From: Amblyomma americanum
Taxonomy: Eukaryota > Arthropoda > Arachnida > Ixodida > Ixodidae
Direction of reading: 5' to 3'
Length of the DNA stretch: 64,000 bases
Assembly (NCBI RefSeq): GCF_052857255.1
Contig: NC_135505.1
Coordinates: 56,021,868 to 56,085,867 of the forward strand
Positions 11,691 to 22,229 of this stretch are shown one piece after another. The notes beneath the pieces are model-generated. The model was given only the letters and a program-made list of their open reading frames with translations. It had not been told where the DNA came from and ran no database searches. A program made the translations under genes and the position numbers. Numbering within the stretch: position 1 is the stretch's first letter; each line of letters begins with the position of its first letter.

Positions 11691-11936
11691 AGAAGCCTGA
11701 TAATGCAATGTGGCGTCCTGCCTCTAGACACAATTAAATACAAAAAATGGACACAAAACCAATGGAAGCATGCGGTCATCACGTCAAAAACGAAGCTCAG
11801 ACTACATCCATGCACGATGAGCAGCGGTTTAGCACGCGGTAGCAATCTGAAGTTTCAATGCGCGGATAGGCCCAAAACATCAACATGCGGAAAATGAAGA
11901 TCAAGCTTCTAGCGATAGCGAAACTATCTCTATAAC

Positions 11937-13264
11937 GACTGGAAAATCGCCAAGGTATTGCCGATCCATAAATCAGGCAATACTTCTTTGGTTTCCAACT
12001 TCAGGCCGATATCACTCACTAGTACCGCATGTAAAATACTAGAACATATAATTTCAAAGCACCTAACAGTTTCTAGAGTGCTATAACTTATTGTCGCCTC
12101 ATCAGCATGGATTTCGCCGCGGCTTCTCAACAGTTACTCAATTAACAGAAGTTGTGCATGACCTAGCTTTAAGTATTGACAAAAAACAGCCAAACTGATA
12201 TCATATTACTCGACTTTGCTAAAGCATTCGACTGCGTATGCCATTCCAAACTAATCGTAAAACTACGGGGTTACATCGGTGATGGGGAACTTTTGGCTTG
12301 GATTGAAGATTTCTTGTGGCAACGTTCCCAACTCGTTTTGTATAATAACATTCAATCTGCAACGGTACCAGTCACATCCGGAGTTCCTCAAGGGTCTGTC
12401 CTTGGGCCACTGCTGTTTCTTATATTTATTAATGACATTACCACCGACATTACCTGTAACATCAAACTCTTTGCAGATTATTGCATAATTTACAGAGAAA
12501 TCAGAAGCGCCATACTTAACAGATCATTGCAAAAACGTTCGGACTGGTGTAGTGATTGGCAAATGTCAATTAACAAAGTGAAATCTGTAGCAATTGCAGT
12601 AACTAGAAAAAAGCAACCATCAAATTTCTTGTACAAAATCAATGGTACTCCACTGGCCTTCGTCAATGAACACAAATACTTAGGAGTTACATTAACTAAC
12701 GATCTTAGATGGGGCAAACACATTGACAACATTACTTAAACTGCATTACGAAAACTGTTCTTTCTTAAAAGGTGTCTCCGTCTTGCGCCAACACAAACTA
12801 AACTTTTAGCTTATAAAACGTTTGTTAGGCCTGTACTAGAATATGCTAACACTGTTTGGTTTCCTTAGTCTGTAACCAATATTTCGCGACTTGAAAGAAT
12901 TCAACGTAAAGCAGTGAGGTTTATTCACAACAGATACAAAAAAAACGACTCACCAACACAACTAGCTGAAATCTCCAGGCTTGAAACGCTATCAACAAGG
13001 GCAAAGCGCGCGCGACTAAAATTTCTTTATCAGCTCCTTAATAACAATTTTAAGATCGATTCATCGAAGTACATTTCACTGTCACTAAAACGTGCACTAA
13101 GAAACCAGCACGCGTATACGCTAACCGAATATCCTTATCACAGTGACACCTTCAAAAATTCTTTCTTCCCGCTAGTAACAAGAGAATGGAACCGTCTAGA
13201 CCAATCCATAACTAACGCCGATTCATTTTCAAATTTTTGTACCGAACTAGAAGCCGTGTTTTAA
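11937..13264 (+). pseudogene. Reverse transcriptase ORF of the truncated LINE
   Basis: RT blocks appear in order. PIHKSG and NFRPISLTS (near 11965-12030) are in one frame. After a frameshift near 12060-12170 come LLDFAKAFDCVCH (near 12206), SGVPQGSVLGPLLFL (near 12380) and the active-site block near 12465. That block reads FADYC instead of FADDC, so the second catalytic Asp is lost. Two further in-frame stops (12737-12739 and near 12867) interrupt the thumb and C-terminal part, which still ends with a recognisable TREWNRLDQSI motif. Missing endonuclease and several stops show a dead 5'-truncated copy. Confidence 0.85.
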
Positions 13265-13590
13265 AACTAGAGGAGTGGTTAGAAAGATTTTTTCTGCATT
13301 TTTGTCTATTTTAAGGAGTACACGACGTGTTGTGCCCATGTTGATGTTCATGTTTGTTGTGCCCATGTTAATGTTCATGTTTTCGAACGAGCATGTTTTT
13401 TCTTCAGTTACTTGAGCAAATATGTCAACTTCTTTTGAGTTTTTTTTTCTGTGATATGAACTGTCTAATTTATAGCTGTCTTTCGCACAGCCGCTTTTAG
13501 AAATGTTATCCTCTGCTGTGATACGTGTTATGCCCACCTGCTAAGGCCTCAACTAGAGACTGGCAGTATTTCAAATAAATAAATAAATAA
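11937..13590 (+). mobile_element. 5'-truncated LINE with AAAT tail (CR1/Jockey-like)
   Basis: Begins abruptly within RT coding sequence at 11937 and ends in an (AAAT)n tail at 13573-13590. Sequence on both sides (11880-11935 and 13745-13800) is related, suggesting it landed in a locally duplicated piece of the IS4EU interior. I could not find a clear target-site duplication. RT homology is unmistakable, but the clade is a guess from the tail and motifs. Confidence 0.85.
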
Positions 13591-14219
13591 CTGCGAGACA
13601 CAGTTATGCAGGGGGCAACATATGCAGCATACTGCATACCCTAATCGAAATAAAGCACATTATCACAGAGTAGTCAGTACTCACAATGAGTGCATTAAAA
13701 ATACCACCTTTAAAAAAGCAAACGCTTCAACACAAAAACACAGAGGCGCGATAAAAATCAACATGCGTAACTTTCGAGCCATAGCGAAACTATCTCGACC
13801 ATGACACCAAAATACACTCATGCAGGGGGCAAATTACACACGCATAGTGTCAACAGTTGAGCGCATAATCAGGGTGCAGGCAATACCCGTAACGTGTGCC
13901 TTCAAAATACCGCCACCAAAGCAGTAGCGCCCTGCACATGCCTGAGCTGCGATGCGCAGTCATCAACACGACTGCTTACGAATGTGGACTTGAGTTGCAG
14001 CAGCATGACGATGTATGATGTGACGACGGCTATCCCAAAAACTTCCTAGCATCATTAAAAAGAATAGGCGATAATAAAAAATTTGACGTTTTAAAGTAAA
14101 TGGAATCAGTTCCTCCCCTCTGCCGTCGAACAGCGACGATCTATTGCTGTCGTCGCTCCCGCTCATAGGGCCATGCTGGGAACGAGTACAATCGCGTCTC
14201 CGGCGAATTTTTATACGTC
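13591..14219. other. IS4EU interior between LINE and MITE
   Basis: No gene recognised. 'CATGCAGGGGGCAA'-like runs occur twice (near 13606 and 13818) with similar follow-on sequence, so this stretch contains a small internal duplication. Confidence 0.45.
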
Positions 14220-14222
14220 TTA

Positions 14223-14914
14223 TGGCGCGCTCACACTCGGACATTCGGCGGCGAGAGCGAGCGGAATCCGCCTCCGCGGCAGAGATTCCGCCGAAATACC
14301 CAGCGGAAAGGCCGATCGGTCCAGGACCGAATTCTGCCGCCGGAAAAAAATCCGCCGAATCTTGTCAGCCAATAGGAAGGCGAGTACCCGCGGCGACAAA
14401 CATGGCGGCGCTCTTCGATGCAGGACGCCTCGCTTCGGACTGAATTCGTCGCTGTTACTGCCTTTTTCAGCACGTTCACAGGCCATAAAAGAGCCAGCGG
14501 TCTTTCGCTTTGTCTTATCTCGCCCATAAGAAAACGTTTGAGCGATACATTTGCTTTAATTTTTATTTCGGTTGACGATTCTTCCCCTTTTAGGCTTAAC
14601 AGGGGCGTCGAGTTGTTGACAACAATGGTTCCTATCCTCACCACCAGATGGCGCCACTGGGCGCTTAAAAAGTGAGAATGTTAGAAATGTAACGTCCTAC
14701 AAAATAGCTGCATTTAGCGTACGCAAGCGTGCATAAGGTTTTGGTATGTAGACAGCATCGATTAACCTCTTGCCACATCTGTGTACGCCGTGAGCAGACG
14801 ACACACAGGCGATGAGCGGCGACGCGGTGGCCGGGAAGTGTGAACGAGACATCATTTCGGCGGCCGCGGATTCCGCTTCCTCTCGCCGCCGAATGTCCAA
14901 GTGTGAACGCGCCA
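14223..14914. mobile_element. Harbinger-like MITE (692 bp, TTA duplication)
   Basis: The ends are inverted repeats of about 75 bp beginning TGGCGCG(C/T)TCACACT, seen at 14223-14297 and, inverted, at 14840-14914. Both flanks read TTA (14220-14222 and 14915-14917), a 3-bp duplication of the type used by PIF/Harbinger elements. The interior has no long ORF with known domains, so it is non-autonomous. It lies within the IS4EU element, close to its right end. Confidence 0.85.
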
Positions 14915-15108
14915 TTATTGGGCAAGCCTTTGAGCTTCTGTCGCAATGAAGGTGCGACGGACAAACTTTATTTCATCTAAGAAACAGCAGAGAAAGGAAA
15001 TGCCACGGCGCAACAACACAGAAATGACCGGCAAACGGCGGGCTTCTCTCCCGGAAGTTGGGAGCAAAGACGCCGCCTGCGGCGCGGACGTCGCTTTGCA
15101 TGCCGCAT

Positions 15109-15720
15109 ATAGCGGCGAGCGTCGTGGGCTTGCTGGTGCCGGATGCGCTGCCGAGCGAATTGCCGGGCGGCATCGGCATAACGAGCGAATTGGGCAGCGC
15201 CCATAACAAATGAGGTGCTACTAGTCGGAAGCAACATTGCGTCCAGCATGGTTGTGGTTTCGCGACCATGCACTAAACTAAATGTAGTAAAGCGCGTCGT
15301 TTCTTGTAGAGCAGTGTTATAGGCAAATGTGACGTAAGGGAGTATGGCGTCCCAGGTCCGGTGGTGTGCGTCAACGTACATGAAAGTCATGTCGGCGATC
15401 GCCTTGTTGAGCCGTTCGGTGAGTCCGTTCGTTTGAGGGTAGTAAGCGGTTGTTTTGCGGTGAATTGTGCCGCTAAGGCGCATAACCTCCTGCGTACGGG
15501 CCGAGGTAAGCGCCAAAGTGCGAAAAAAGCCCAAGTGACCAGAAGATGGCTCATCATCGCACGCCTGCAGGACTTCGTCGCGCAAGGCCGCAGGTACGAC
15601 GAGCAGATAGACAGCTTCCGCCGGGTGGTAGTTTTTCTTATACAAAACGCCATCGCGCAAACAGAATAACGAGAATCCACGTGAGAAGATTCGAGGAGGC
15701 GACACAGCACTTCCTTCAAG
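15109..15720 (-). pseudogene. Gypsy A integrase, core deleted
   Basis: The minus strand encodes the start of the integrase zinc domain (a GHLGFFRTLA block near 15535). It then jumps directly into a VMRLSGTIHRKTTAYYPQ block near 15480, followed by QTNGLTERLN with the catalytic Glu, a WDAILPYVTFAYNTA block, an LVHGRET block and the DARRY run cut by IS4EU. Compared with gypsy C, the second half of the zinc finger and the two Asp of the DDE triad are missing, an internal deletion of several hundred bp near 15500. The protein could not have worked even before the IS4EU insertion if the deletion came first. Confidence 0.85.
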
Positions 15721-17223
15721 ATACTCAATGACAGGCCGTAGTTCACTTTCATGTCTTTAGTGTTGAGTGAGGACGGACGTGGAGAAGGCACCGAGAAAGA
15801 GAGAATTGGCGGCGGGATCAGCGCGGTTGTTCTCGATAGGAGTACGAGACAGACAGTCGGCATCACTGTGCTTCTTACTGGACTTATAAACGATGGTGAC
15901 ATCAAACTCTTGAAGTCAAAGGCTCCAGCGTGCAAGCCGTCCCGAGGAATCTTTGAGGTTCGCCAGTTAACACAGCGAATGACTATCACTGACGACTCTA
16001 AAAGGGCGGCGGTATAAAACGAGAGAAATTTGGTCACTGCCCGCACAATTGCTAGGCATTCTTTTTCAGTGGTGGAATAGTTCGCCTCCGAGCGTGACAG
16101 TATGCAGCTTGCGTATTCGATTACGCGTTCGAGACCATCCTGCCACTGCACAAGGACCGCACCGAGGCCGATGTTGGTGGCGTCTGCGTGCAAGTCAGTG
16201 GCGACGGACTCGTCGAAGTGTCCAAGGATGGGCGTACTTTGGAGACGAGTGCGGCGGTCTTCAACGGCCTGTTGTTGCTCCTGGCCCCAGAAGAACGGTT
16301 CAGCATCTTTCGTGCGGTGGGTGAGGGGCTCAGCGATCTGGTAGAAGTTCTTCAGAAAACGACAATAGGCGCAGAGACCCAGAAAGCGGCGCACACTTCG
16401 CTTATCTGTTGGTACGGGAAAAGAGCGATGGCGGCTGTCTTATCGGGGTCAGGGCTGACTCCCTTAGCGCTCACGATGTGGCCGAACAACTTCAACTCCT
16501 GGAGAGCGAAGTGGCACTTTTCCGGCTTGAGGCAAATACCGGCCGAATGAATTGCTGCGAACACAGCGCGCAGGCGCCTGAGGTGCTCTTCGAGCGCGAC
16601 GTAGAAGATGACAACGTCATCCAGGTACACGAGGCAGGACTGCCATTTTAGATCGGCAAGCCCGGTGTCCATCATCCGCTGAAAGGCAGCAGGAGCCGAT
16701 CAAAGGTCGAAAGGGAGCACCCTGAATTCGTACAGACCATCCGCTGTAATAAAGGCGGTCTTTTTCCGGTCGCGTTCGTCCACCTCGATTTGCGAATAGC
16801 CGCTGCGTAAATCTAGCGATGAGAAGTACTTGGCGTGGCGCAGCCGATCCAGGGAGTCACAAAAGTGTGGCAGAGGATAAACGTATTTTTGGTGGCTTCG
16901 TTTAGACGTCTGTAATCAACATACAACCGTAGGATTCCATCTTTCTTCGCCACTAGAACAACAGGCGATGCCCACGGGCTCGTCGACGGCTGTATCACGT
17001 CGTCCTGGAGCATTTTTTGAATTTGTCGGCGAATGAAATCACGTTCCTTCGAAAAGATTCGATAAGGCGGCTGGCATAATGGTCGCTTGTTTGCGTCAAC
17101 CATAATGCGGTGCTTTGTGAGCGGAGTCTGCCTAACCTTGGTAGTCGAGGCAAAACACTCGCGGAAAGATTCGATAATGCTCTCCAGGCAGCATTTCTGA
17201 TTAGTCAAGAGGTTCGGGTTCAC
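15721..17223 (-). pseudogene. Gypsy A reverse transcriptase and RNase H
   Basis: In minus order: TKHRIMVDANKRPLCQPPYR and [14 protein letters not shown] (17130-16960), VDYRRLNEATKN, then a frameshift near 16875. The palm follows with CLVYLDDVV, the YxDD box, near 16620, and KPEKCHFALQELKLFGH. RNase H homology follows at about 16350-16050 ([42 protein letters not shown]). Several frameshifts and a stop (TGA near 16700) break it. This is the usual gypsy order and the ORFs align with gypsy C. Confidence 0.88.
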
Positions 17224-17298
17224 GTCGGGTTTTATGGCAGTGGTCGGGCCTCCACTGATGCCAGGATTTCGGATAACGCTTCCTGTCCCGCAAATTGG

Positions 17299-17932
17299 CT
17301 AAGTTATTCGAATTCCCCAATTAATAGCTGTTTTTGCAGGCAAACACTGAGGTTCAGAACCAAAATTGGTCATCAAAAGTTCGGTTCGCGCACTGTTCAT
17401 TTCAATAAATTCCGCGAGCACAGACTTGTTGACCCAGGAGCAACGAGATGCCGGTTCAGCGATGCCACGAGTGCTGGGGCTGTTATCGCACTTTACGGTA
17501 TCAAACATGCTTGCTCTTGACGGGATCAATACGTGGTCGTCACAGACGCATATCTTAGCTCTGCGTGGCTCGATATCGTCGTCCACAGGGCATTGGGCGG
17601 AAAACGACAAGATTGGCACCTGAAGGTTGATAACGGCACCGTACTCCTGAAGGAAATCTAAACCGAGTATGTGGTCCATGGAGCACTCAAGTAACACAGC
17701 AAAGCAACCAGGAAAAGTAACACCGCGGATATGTATTCCCGAAGTGCAGACACCAATCGGAATTACCACATGGCCACCAGCTGCCCGGATCTGCGGCCCC
17801 AGACCATGAGGTCAGACCATTCATCAGGGCTGTGGCTAACCGTCTGCTCATTACAGAAAAATCGGCGCCGGTATCCACGAGTGCGGTAACATCGTGGTTG
17901 TTGGCGGATACTGGAATTTCGGAGGAAACCAT
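17299..17932 (-). pseudogene. Gypsy A aspartic protease
   Basis: The minus frame at 17932-17687 has the protease active site LVDTGADFSVMSRR (near 17890). After a frameshift near 17790 the next frame has the closing HILGLDFLQEYGAV motif (near 17660). Together they match a retropepsin of normal size followed by a linker to RT. In gypsy elements it cleaves the gag-pol polyprotein. Broken by the frameshift. Confidence 0.85.
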
Positions 17933-18060
17933 TCAGTCGCAGTGCGTCGTCGAGGTCATCGGGTCAGGTTGTCGTCGGTCGGAGCGTCGCGGCGAAACTT
18001 CGGGTGGAGGCTCTTGACTCGGTCCAGTAGTGGCGGCCCTACCCCCGGAGGACGCCGTCT

Positions 18061-18998
18061 TCAGTTTTTTCGATGTGGGGACATACCTCTGAACTGGCCA
18101 GAGGACGACGGACGGCCGGGCGAAGAGAACCGCCTTGGGGATGGCGATCGGGACTCGTGTCGCTGCGAGGTCGAGGACTGCACTTTATCAGCCAGGCACT
18201 GCTCGATATCCCTTGGTCGTTCACCGTAGCGCGGTCGAGGTGCGTCAGCTGAAAACCCCTTTAAACCCATTCTGTGATGGGGGCAGTGGCGGAGGATGTG
18301 GCCGGTCTCCCCGCAGCGGTAACAGAGGGGTACTGCTGCGATTGTGTACTGCAGAGATGGCCCAGGAGCGACGGGGGAAAAGGCTCGTATCGCTGGCCCA
18401 GGACTTCGTAGTGCGTCGCTGTACGTCATAACAGAGGGCGCTGAGTGTGGAGCTGGGGGGTGGCTGCACAACTCGTCGGATTTATTCACGGACCCCGTCC
18501 GTTACGACAGCGACGTTGGCCTGCGGAGCTTCAAAGCGATCGTGCACGAAGCTTCTTACAAGCTCCCGAAGCTCCTCGGCGGGAAGAGACGCAGGCGTAG
18601 GCTACGTCCGTAGTGCGCGCCCCGTTCCCTCAGAGAGCGATCGATACCCGTTGCCTCCTAGATAAAGTCGGACACTATTCTTGGCGGGTCACGGACCAGT
18701 CTGGCAAACAGCTGCTCTTTTACGCCACGCATTAAGTGGTGTACCTTCTTGGCTTTGGCCATAGCAGGGATCAACATCGCGACGCTCTCGTTCGGCTGCT
18801 GTGATCTGGAGTGCAGGGCGAATTCAGCTTTCTCTTTCCTTTCGCTTGCAATAAGTGTCACTGGTAGCTCTCGACGAAAAGCTTCCCAGGTGGTAAAGGA
18901 AGCTTCGTGGTTCTATAACCACGTTTTGGCCGAGTCCTGCAGTGCGAAGTCAGTTGGCCAAACTCCGGTTGTAGGCCTCGCAGACGGCGGCTCGCTAT
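18061..18998 (-). pseudogene. Gypsy A gag (N-terminus missing)
   Basis: The minus strand begins inside the capsid region at 18998 (FALQDSAKTWL-like), continues through LMRGVKEQLFARLVRDPP near 18720, and meets a TAG stop at 18658. The C-terminal part (18489-18061) has a perfect CCHC zinc knuckle, CYRCGETGHILRHC, near 18310, then an Arg/Ser-rich tail. The first part of gag, the 5' UTR and two-thirds of the 5' LTR are deleted at 18998/18999. The product would be the particle-forming and RNA-binding protein of the retrotransposon. Confidence 0.85.
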
Positions 18999-19058
18999 GT
19001 CCCAGTTAAAACAGTTCGGCCGCGGTATGGCGCATCTAGGTGGATTCGTACTGTGGCA
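18999..19058 (-). repeat. Gypsy A 5' LTR remnant (60 bp)
   Basis: On minus it starts TGCCACAGTACGAATCCA at 19058 and follows the 3' LTR (4494 downward) for about 60 bp to a CTGGGAC motif, then switches to gag. The next plus-strand bases, 19059-19062 (ATAT), are the target-site duplication. Confidence 0.85.
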
Positions 19059-19711
19059 ATATTTTAATTTGGCTGTGATTTCGCGGTGGAGTCAAGGCAC
19101 CGACATCAACGGTGGCTAGCCGAAGTGCTCCTGCGAAGTGCTGCTCCATCCGGTTTCGAAACGCACCATGTTCAGCTCGGTACCCACGGTGGCGCAAATC
19201 ACCGGCAGCCGCGGCATCTCACGCTTCCCCTGTTGGGTGCATTCCTAGCCAGAGGTCAGAAGGGCCCGATATGCTCGGTACCCGCGGTGGCGCAAATCAC
19301 CGGCAGCCGCGGCATCCCACGCTGCCCCTGTGGGGTGCATTCCCAGCCAGAGGTCAGAAGGGCCCGATATGCTCGGTACTCGCGGTGGCGCAAATCACCG
19401 GCCGCCGCGGCATTCTGTGCTGCACTGTGGGGTGCATTCGCAGCCAGAAGTCAGAAGAGCCCGATATGCTCGGTACTCGCGGTGGCGCAAATCACCGGCA
19501 GCCGCGGCTCCCACGGCACCCTGTGGAGTGCATTTCCAGCCTGAGCTCAGAAAGACCCGATTTGCTCGGTACTCGCGGTGGCGAAATCACCAGGACCTGC
19601 GGCATCCCACGCTGCCCTTGTGGGGTGCATTCCCAGCCTGAGCTCGGTACTCGCGATGGCGCAAATCACCGCAGGGGCAGCATTCCACGCTGACCCTGTG
19701 GGGTGCACGAT
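19059..19711 (+). repeat. Repeat R copy 1, right arm: ~98-bp tandem array
   Basis: The first ~115 bp match 26400-26515 of the uninterrupted R copy. Then units opening CTCGGTAC start at 19176, 19274, 19372, 19469, 19565 and 19643, giving periods of 98, 98, 97, 96 and 78 bp. The units are nearly identical and share GGCGCAAATCACCGGCAGCC and GGGTGCATTCCCAGCC cores. In the R copies at 26415-27030 and 62640-63240 only one unit of this kind is present among more diverse units, so this copy has expanded it. The array ends near 19711. Confidence 0.88.
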
Positions 19712-21075
19712 TTCTGAGAGTACTGTAGTATCAACGGAACCATTGATCTTGCAAGCCAGATACCATATTTAAATTGAAATCATTTCCTTACTCCAAGGAT
19801 TCAATGAAACGGCTGTGGCTGCTTGCATTAGCAGATGCCCTGCTGTGCAACGGCGCCAAGTTTTGTTCTCGCTCGCTGCGTATGTCTAAAACAGGATCAT
19901 TGCTTTTTTCGCTTCTGCGATGTACATTTCTGTAACAAATTATGAATATGATTAGAAGGATGTGTTGTATGGCACAGCAGTTTGTTTGTTGAAGAATGGC
20001 GAGTAATTGGTTTTACCTGACACCACTTTAAATAGCAGACGGCAAAATGAGCCCTATGGAGCTAGTAAAGCTACGTTAGGAACAAAGACGACGGGAACAG
20101 CACCACTGCACAGGGTAGAAATTGTTGCTCTGTTGTCCTCGTTTCTTAGCGCAGTTTCAACATGCCAACTTGACATCAGTTCACCCGAGAGGACACTCGG
20201 ATCATGTTTTGGAAATTTACAGAAAGCAACAACAGGACAGGAAGCAGGGTGCACGCTTATCAAGTGCATGCTGTGCAGGATAACTTCCTGCCTCATCATA
20301 ACTTAGCTCCTCTAGTTTATTATCATCTTTCCCCAACACCTATGAGCCTATTTGTGCCATTGCTATGTGCTGCAAATCACCAAACACATTTTGTATTCTT
20401 GCCCTTCTAGATTGTTTTGGCCCATTAAGTTTTTTCATCCAAATTGGCAAACATGTAGAAATTATTCCTGCAATAGCCAACTTGCTGTTGTTCTTCACGA
20501 CATGCAGCTTAACTTCAACATCACCCTCGATGCTTTTTTCCTTTTCTTCGAGAAAGCATGTGATTCGCTTACTTTTGTAAGGCTGGCCTTCTGGTGCTTT
20601 TACTTGCATCCAATAGCGCTAAACTATGTCCAAGCTTAAACAGCCAGCCGTGGGCAGATTTTCCTTGCCAATTCATATGCATCCTGCCTTTTCGTAAGCA
20701 GAACGTTCAGTTGGGCGCTTCGTGCAGTCTTGGACTTCCTCCAAGGCGTCGTCCTTGGGATTGAGCTTTTTATTACCACATTACGGCTTTCCTTTCAGTG
20801 TTTTGTTACACGCCTTCACTGATGGCTATATGGTGTCTGCCCTCTTGCAATCAATATTAGTGTCTCAGTTCTCCAAACCAACATTCTGCATGCTCCAGAA
20901 TGGCCTGTTTGATAATGTTACTAAGAATGCACTCTTTTTTTTAATTGCCAGCTTAACTGCATTTTGCCTACTTATAAAGCCTTACCGAGAAAGGTATATT
21001 AACTGTATTGAGGTTTAAACACTAAGCCATTAATATGGCTCACAGTGTAGAATGGTCTCATCTCATAATCCTTAT
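19712..21075. other. Unassigned region with minus ORF 20340-20609
   Basis: No repeat match elsewhere in the window. A minus ORF (20609-20340, 89 codons, starting MQVKAPEGQPYKSKRITCFL) has a mixed, protein-like composition. The sequence after its stop remains open in another minus frame, which hints at a decayed gene or retrocopy. I do not recognise it, and the plus strand over the same bases is also open. Treat as hypothetical. Confidence 0.3.
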
Positions 21076-21230
21076 AGCTGTCACTTCGAGACCGTCTTCA
21101 TTTTACTTCCTGCTGGCTATGCAGGCCTACATCTGCAATAAACATCTGTGTGAGGAATTGAGAAAGTTTCCCTCCATGTGATCATGGGCTGACCCAAAGT
21201 GCTACTGTTAAGTTTGGATTGTGACATGTT
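21076..21230 (+). repeat. Arm 1 of a wide inverted repeat
   Basis: Its reverse complement matches 24636-24793 at roughly 85% by eye, including AAGTTTGGATTGTGACATGTT at one end and AGCTGTCAC at the other. It contains CAATAAACATCTGTG, a poly(A)-signal-like stretch conserved in both arms. About 3.4 kb separates the arms. Confidence 0.75.
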
Positions 21231-22229
21231 ATCACCAAGCCAGGAACTCTATGTATGTCGCAACTCATTTATACGCGTTTCAAAGTGCGGGATTCTCTAA
21301 TATGTGCCTCCTCCAACAACCTAGGTTATTTACACCATAACATGTACTTAGCATGGCCGTCTTCAAAGTTACATGCGTTCAAATCCCCTATATTGCATAA
21401 TCTTGTGTGTTTTCATGGCGCATGGCGCAAACCTATCTTAACTAGAATCCTGGAATGAGTTCAGACCTTAGCCCTTGATTTATTTTCTCAGTCTATTGTT
21501 GAAGCTCCACTGTCACTCACTGCCACAAAAGGCTGGAATAGTCTTCCACCTCAGACGCCTTACTAAAATCTTGTCTTTTGAGCTGGTCACTGCAGAAATT
21601 CACGCATTAAAGATGATGTTCATCCACTGACTTAGGTAAATCCCCCAGAGAGCAGAAGATTTGTAGTAAGGGAGTAATTACTCATTAGCATCCACCTCAG
21701 TGCAGCCATAAGGCTATATAGCACAGCAATAAGGCTTCATAGTCGTATGGTTGTGCTTGGATACTAGTGATTTATTACTTCTTAAAATGAAATTATAAAC
21801 TCATGAAGATCCTACTTGGCACATCATATCAATGTTAACCACTCAAGTAGTGTCACTTAGTACTGTTTAGGTATAATAAATGTAAAATTAAATTGTTCTA
21901 ATGAAGTGCTTAGTCGCTCAGCTCGGCACACCAGTGCAATGCTTTCTTATGCGTAAGAACTGTCCTTGCAATCTATTTGAAGTAATATCGTGGCAGATCT
22001 ACACAATAGTTTTGTCGGACGGTATACAGTTGGATTTAGTCTAACTTGCACACTGTACACAAGCTAGGTCTAGCCAGCTAAACTCGTGCACCGTAAAGCT
22101 AAACATACATTATTGTGCCTGTGTCAGACTTACGTTGCTGCTTCTCCCTTATCTCCCCTTCACCTAAGCAACACACAGACTTCATAGCGTGGCATGTCAC
22201 AACGTAACACTTCTGTTAGGCGTCGTTGG

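Larger units (their letters stand above)
4845..15108 (+). mobile_element. IS4EU/ISL2EU-type DNA transposon with YqaJ and THAP-DDE genes
   Basis: The element sits inside the gypsy A integrase with AT duplicated on both sides. Left and right ends show weak inverted similarity over ~65 bp: both start A(C/T)GC, share TGCA at positions 10-13 and share CTTCCGGGA about 52-56 bp in. It carries two gene remnants typical of the superfamily: a SWIM plus YqaJ nuclease gene on plus (4943-6842) and a THAP plus DDE_Tnp_4-like transposase on minus (9094-11306). They are convergent. The superfamily is known (from memory) to pair a DDE transposase with a YqaJ protein and to use 2-bp targets. A SINE, a LINE and a MITE were later inserted. 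Both genes are broken, so this copy is inactive. Confidence 0.85.
4307..19058 (-). mobile_element. Gypsy A: Ty3/gypsy LTR retrotransposon, split by an IS4EU transposon
   Basis: Left flank 4303-4306 and right flank 19059-19062 both read ATAT, a 4-bp target-site duplication of the size usual for gypsy elements. Both ends carry LTR sequence with the same termini (TGTCACC at 4307, TGTGGCA ending at 19058 on the plus strand). Between them, in minus orientation, are gag, protease, RT, RNase H and integrase in the standard gypsy order. The coding part is cut in the integrase C-terminus at 4844/15109 by a 10.3-kb DNA transposon. Without it the gypsy is only about 4.5 kb, because the 5' LTR, gag start and integrase core carry deletions. 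All reading frames are broken, so it is a dead copy related to gypsy C at 32118-37422. Confidence 0.9.

Noticed and set aside
19176..19711. Regular 98-bp repeats as a CRISPR array
   Set aside because: The units are contiguous and alike along their full length, with no repeat/spacer alternation, in a eukaryotic genome.
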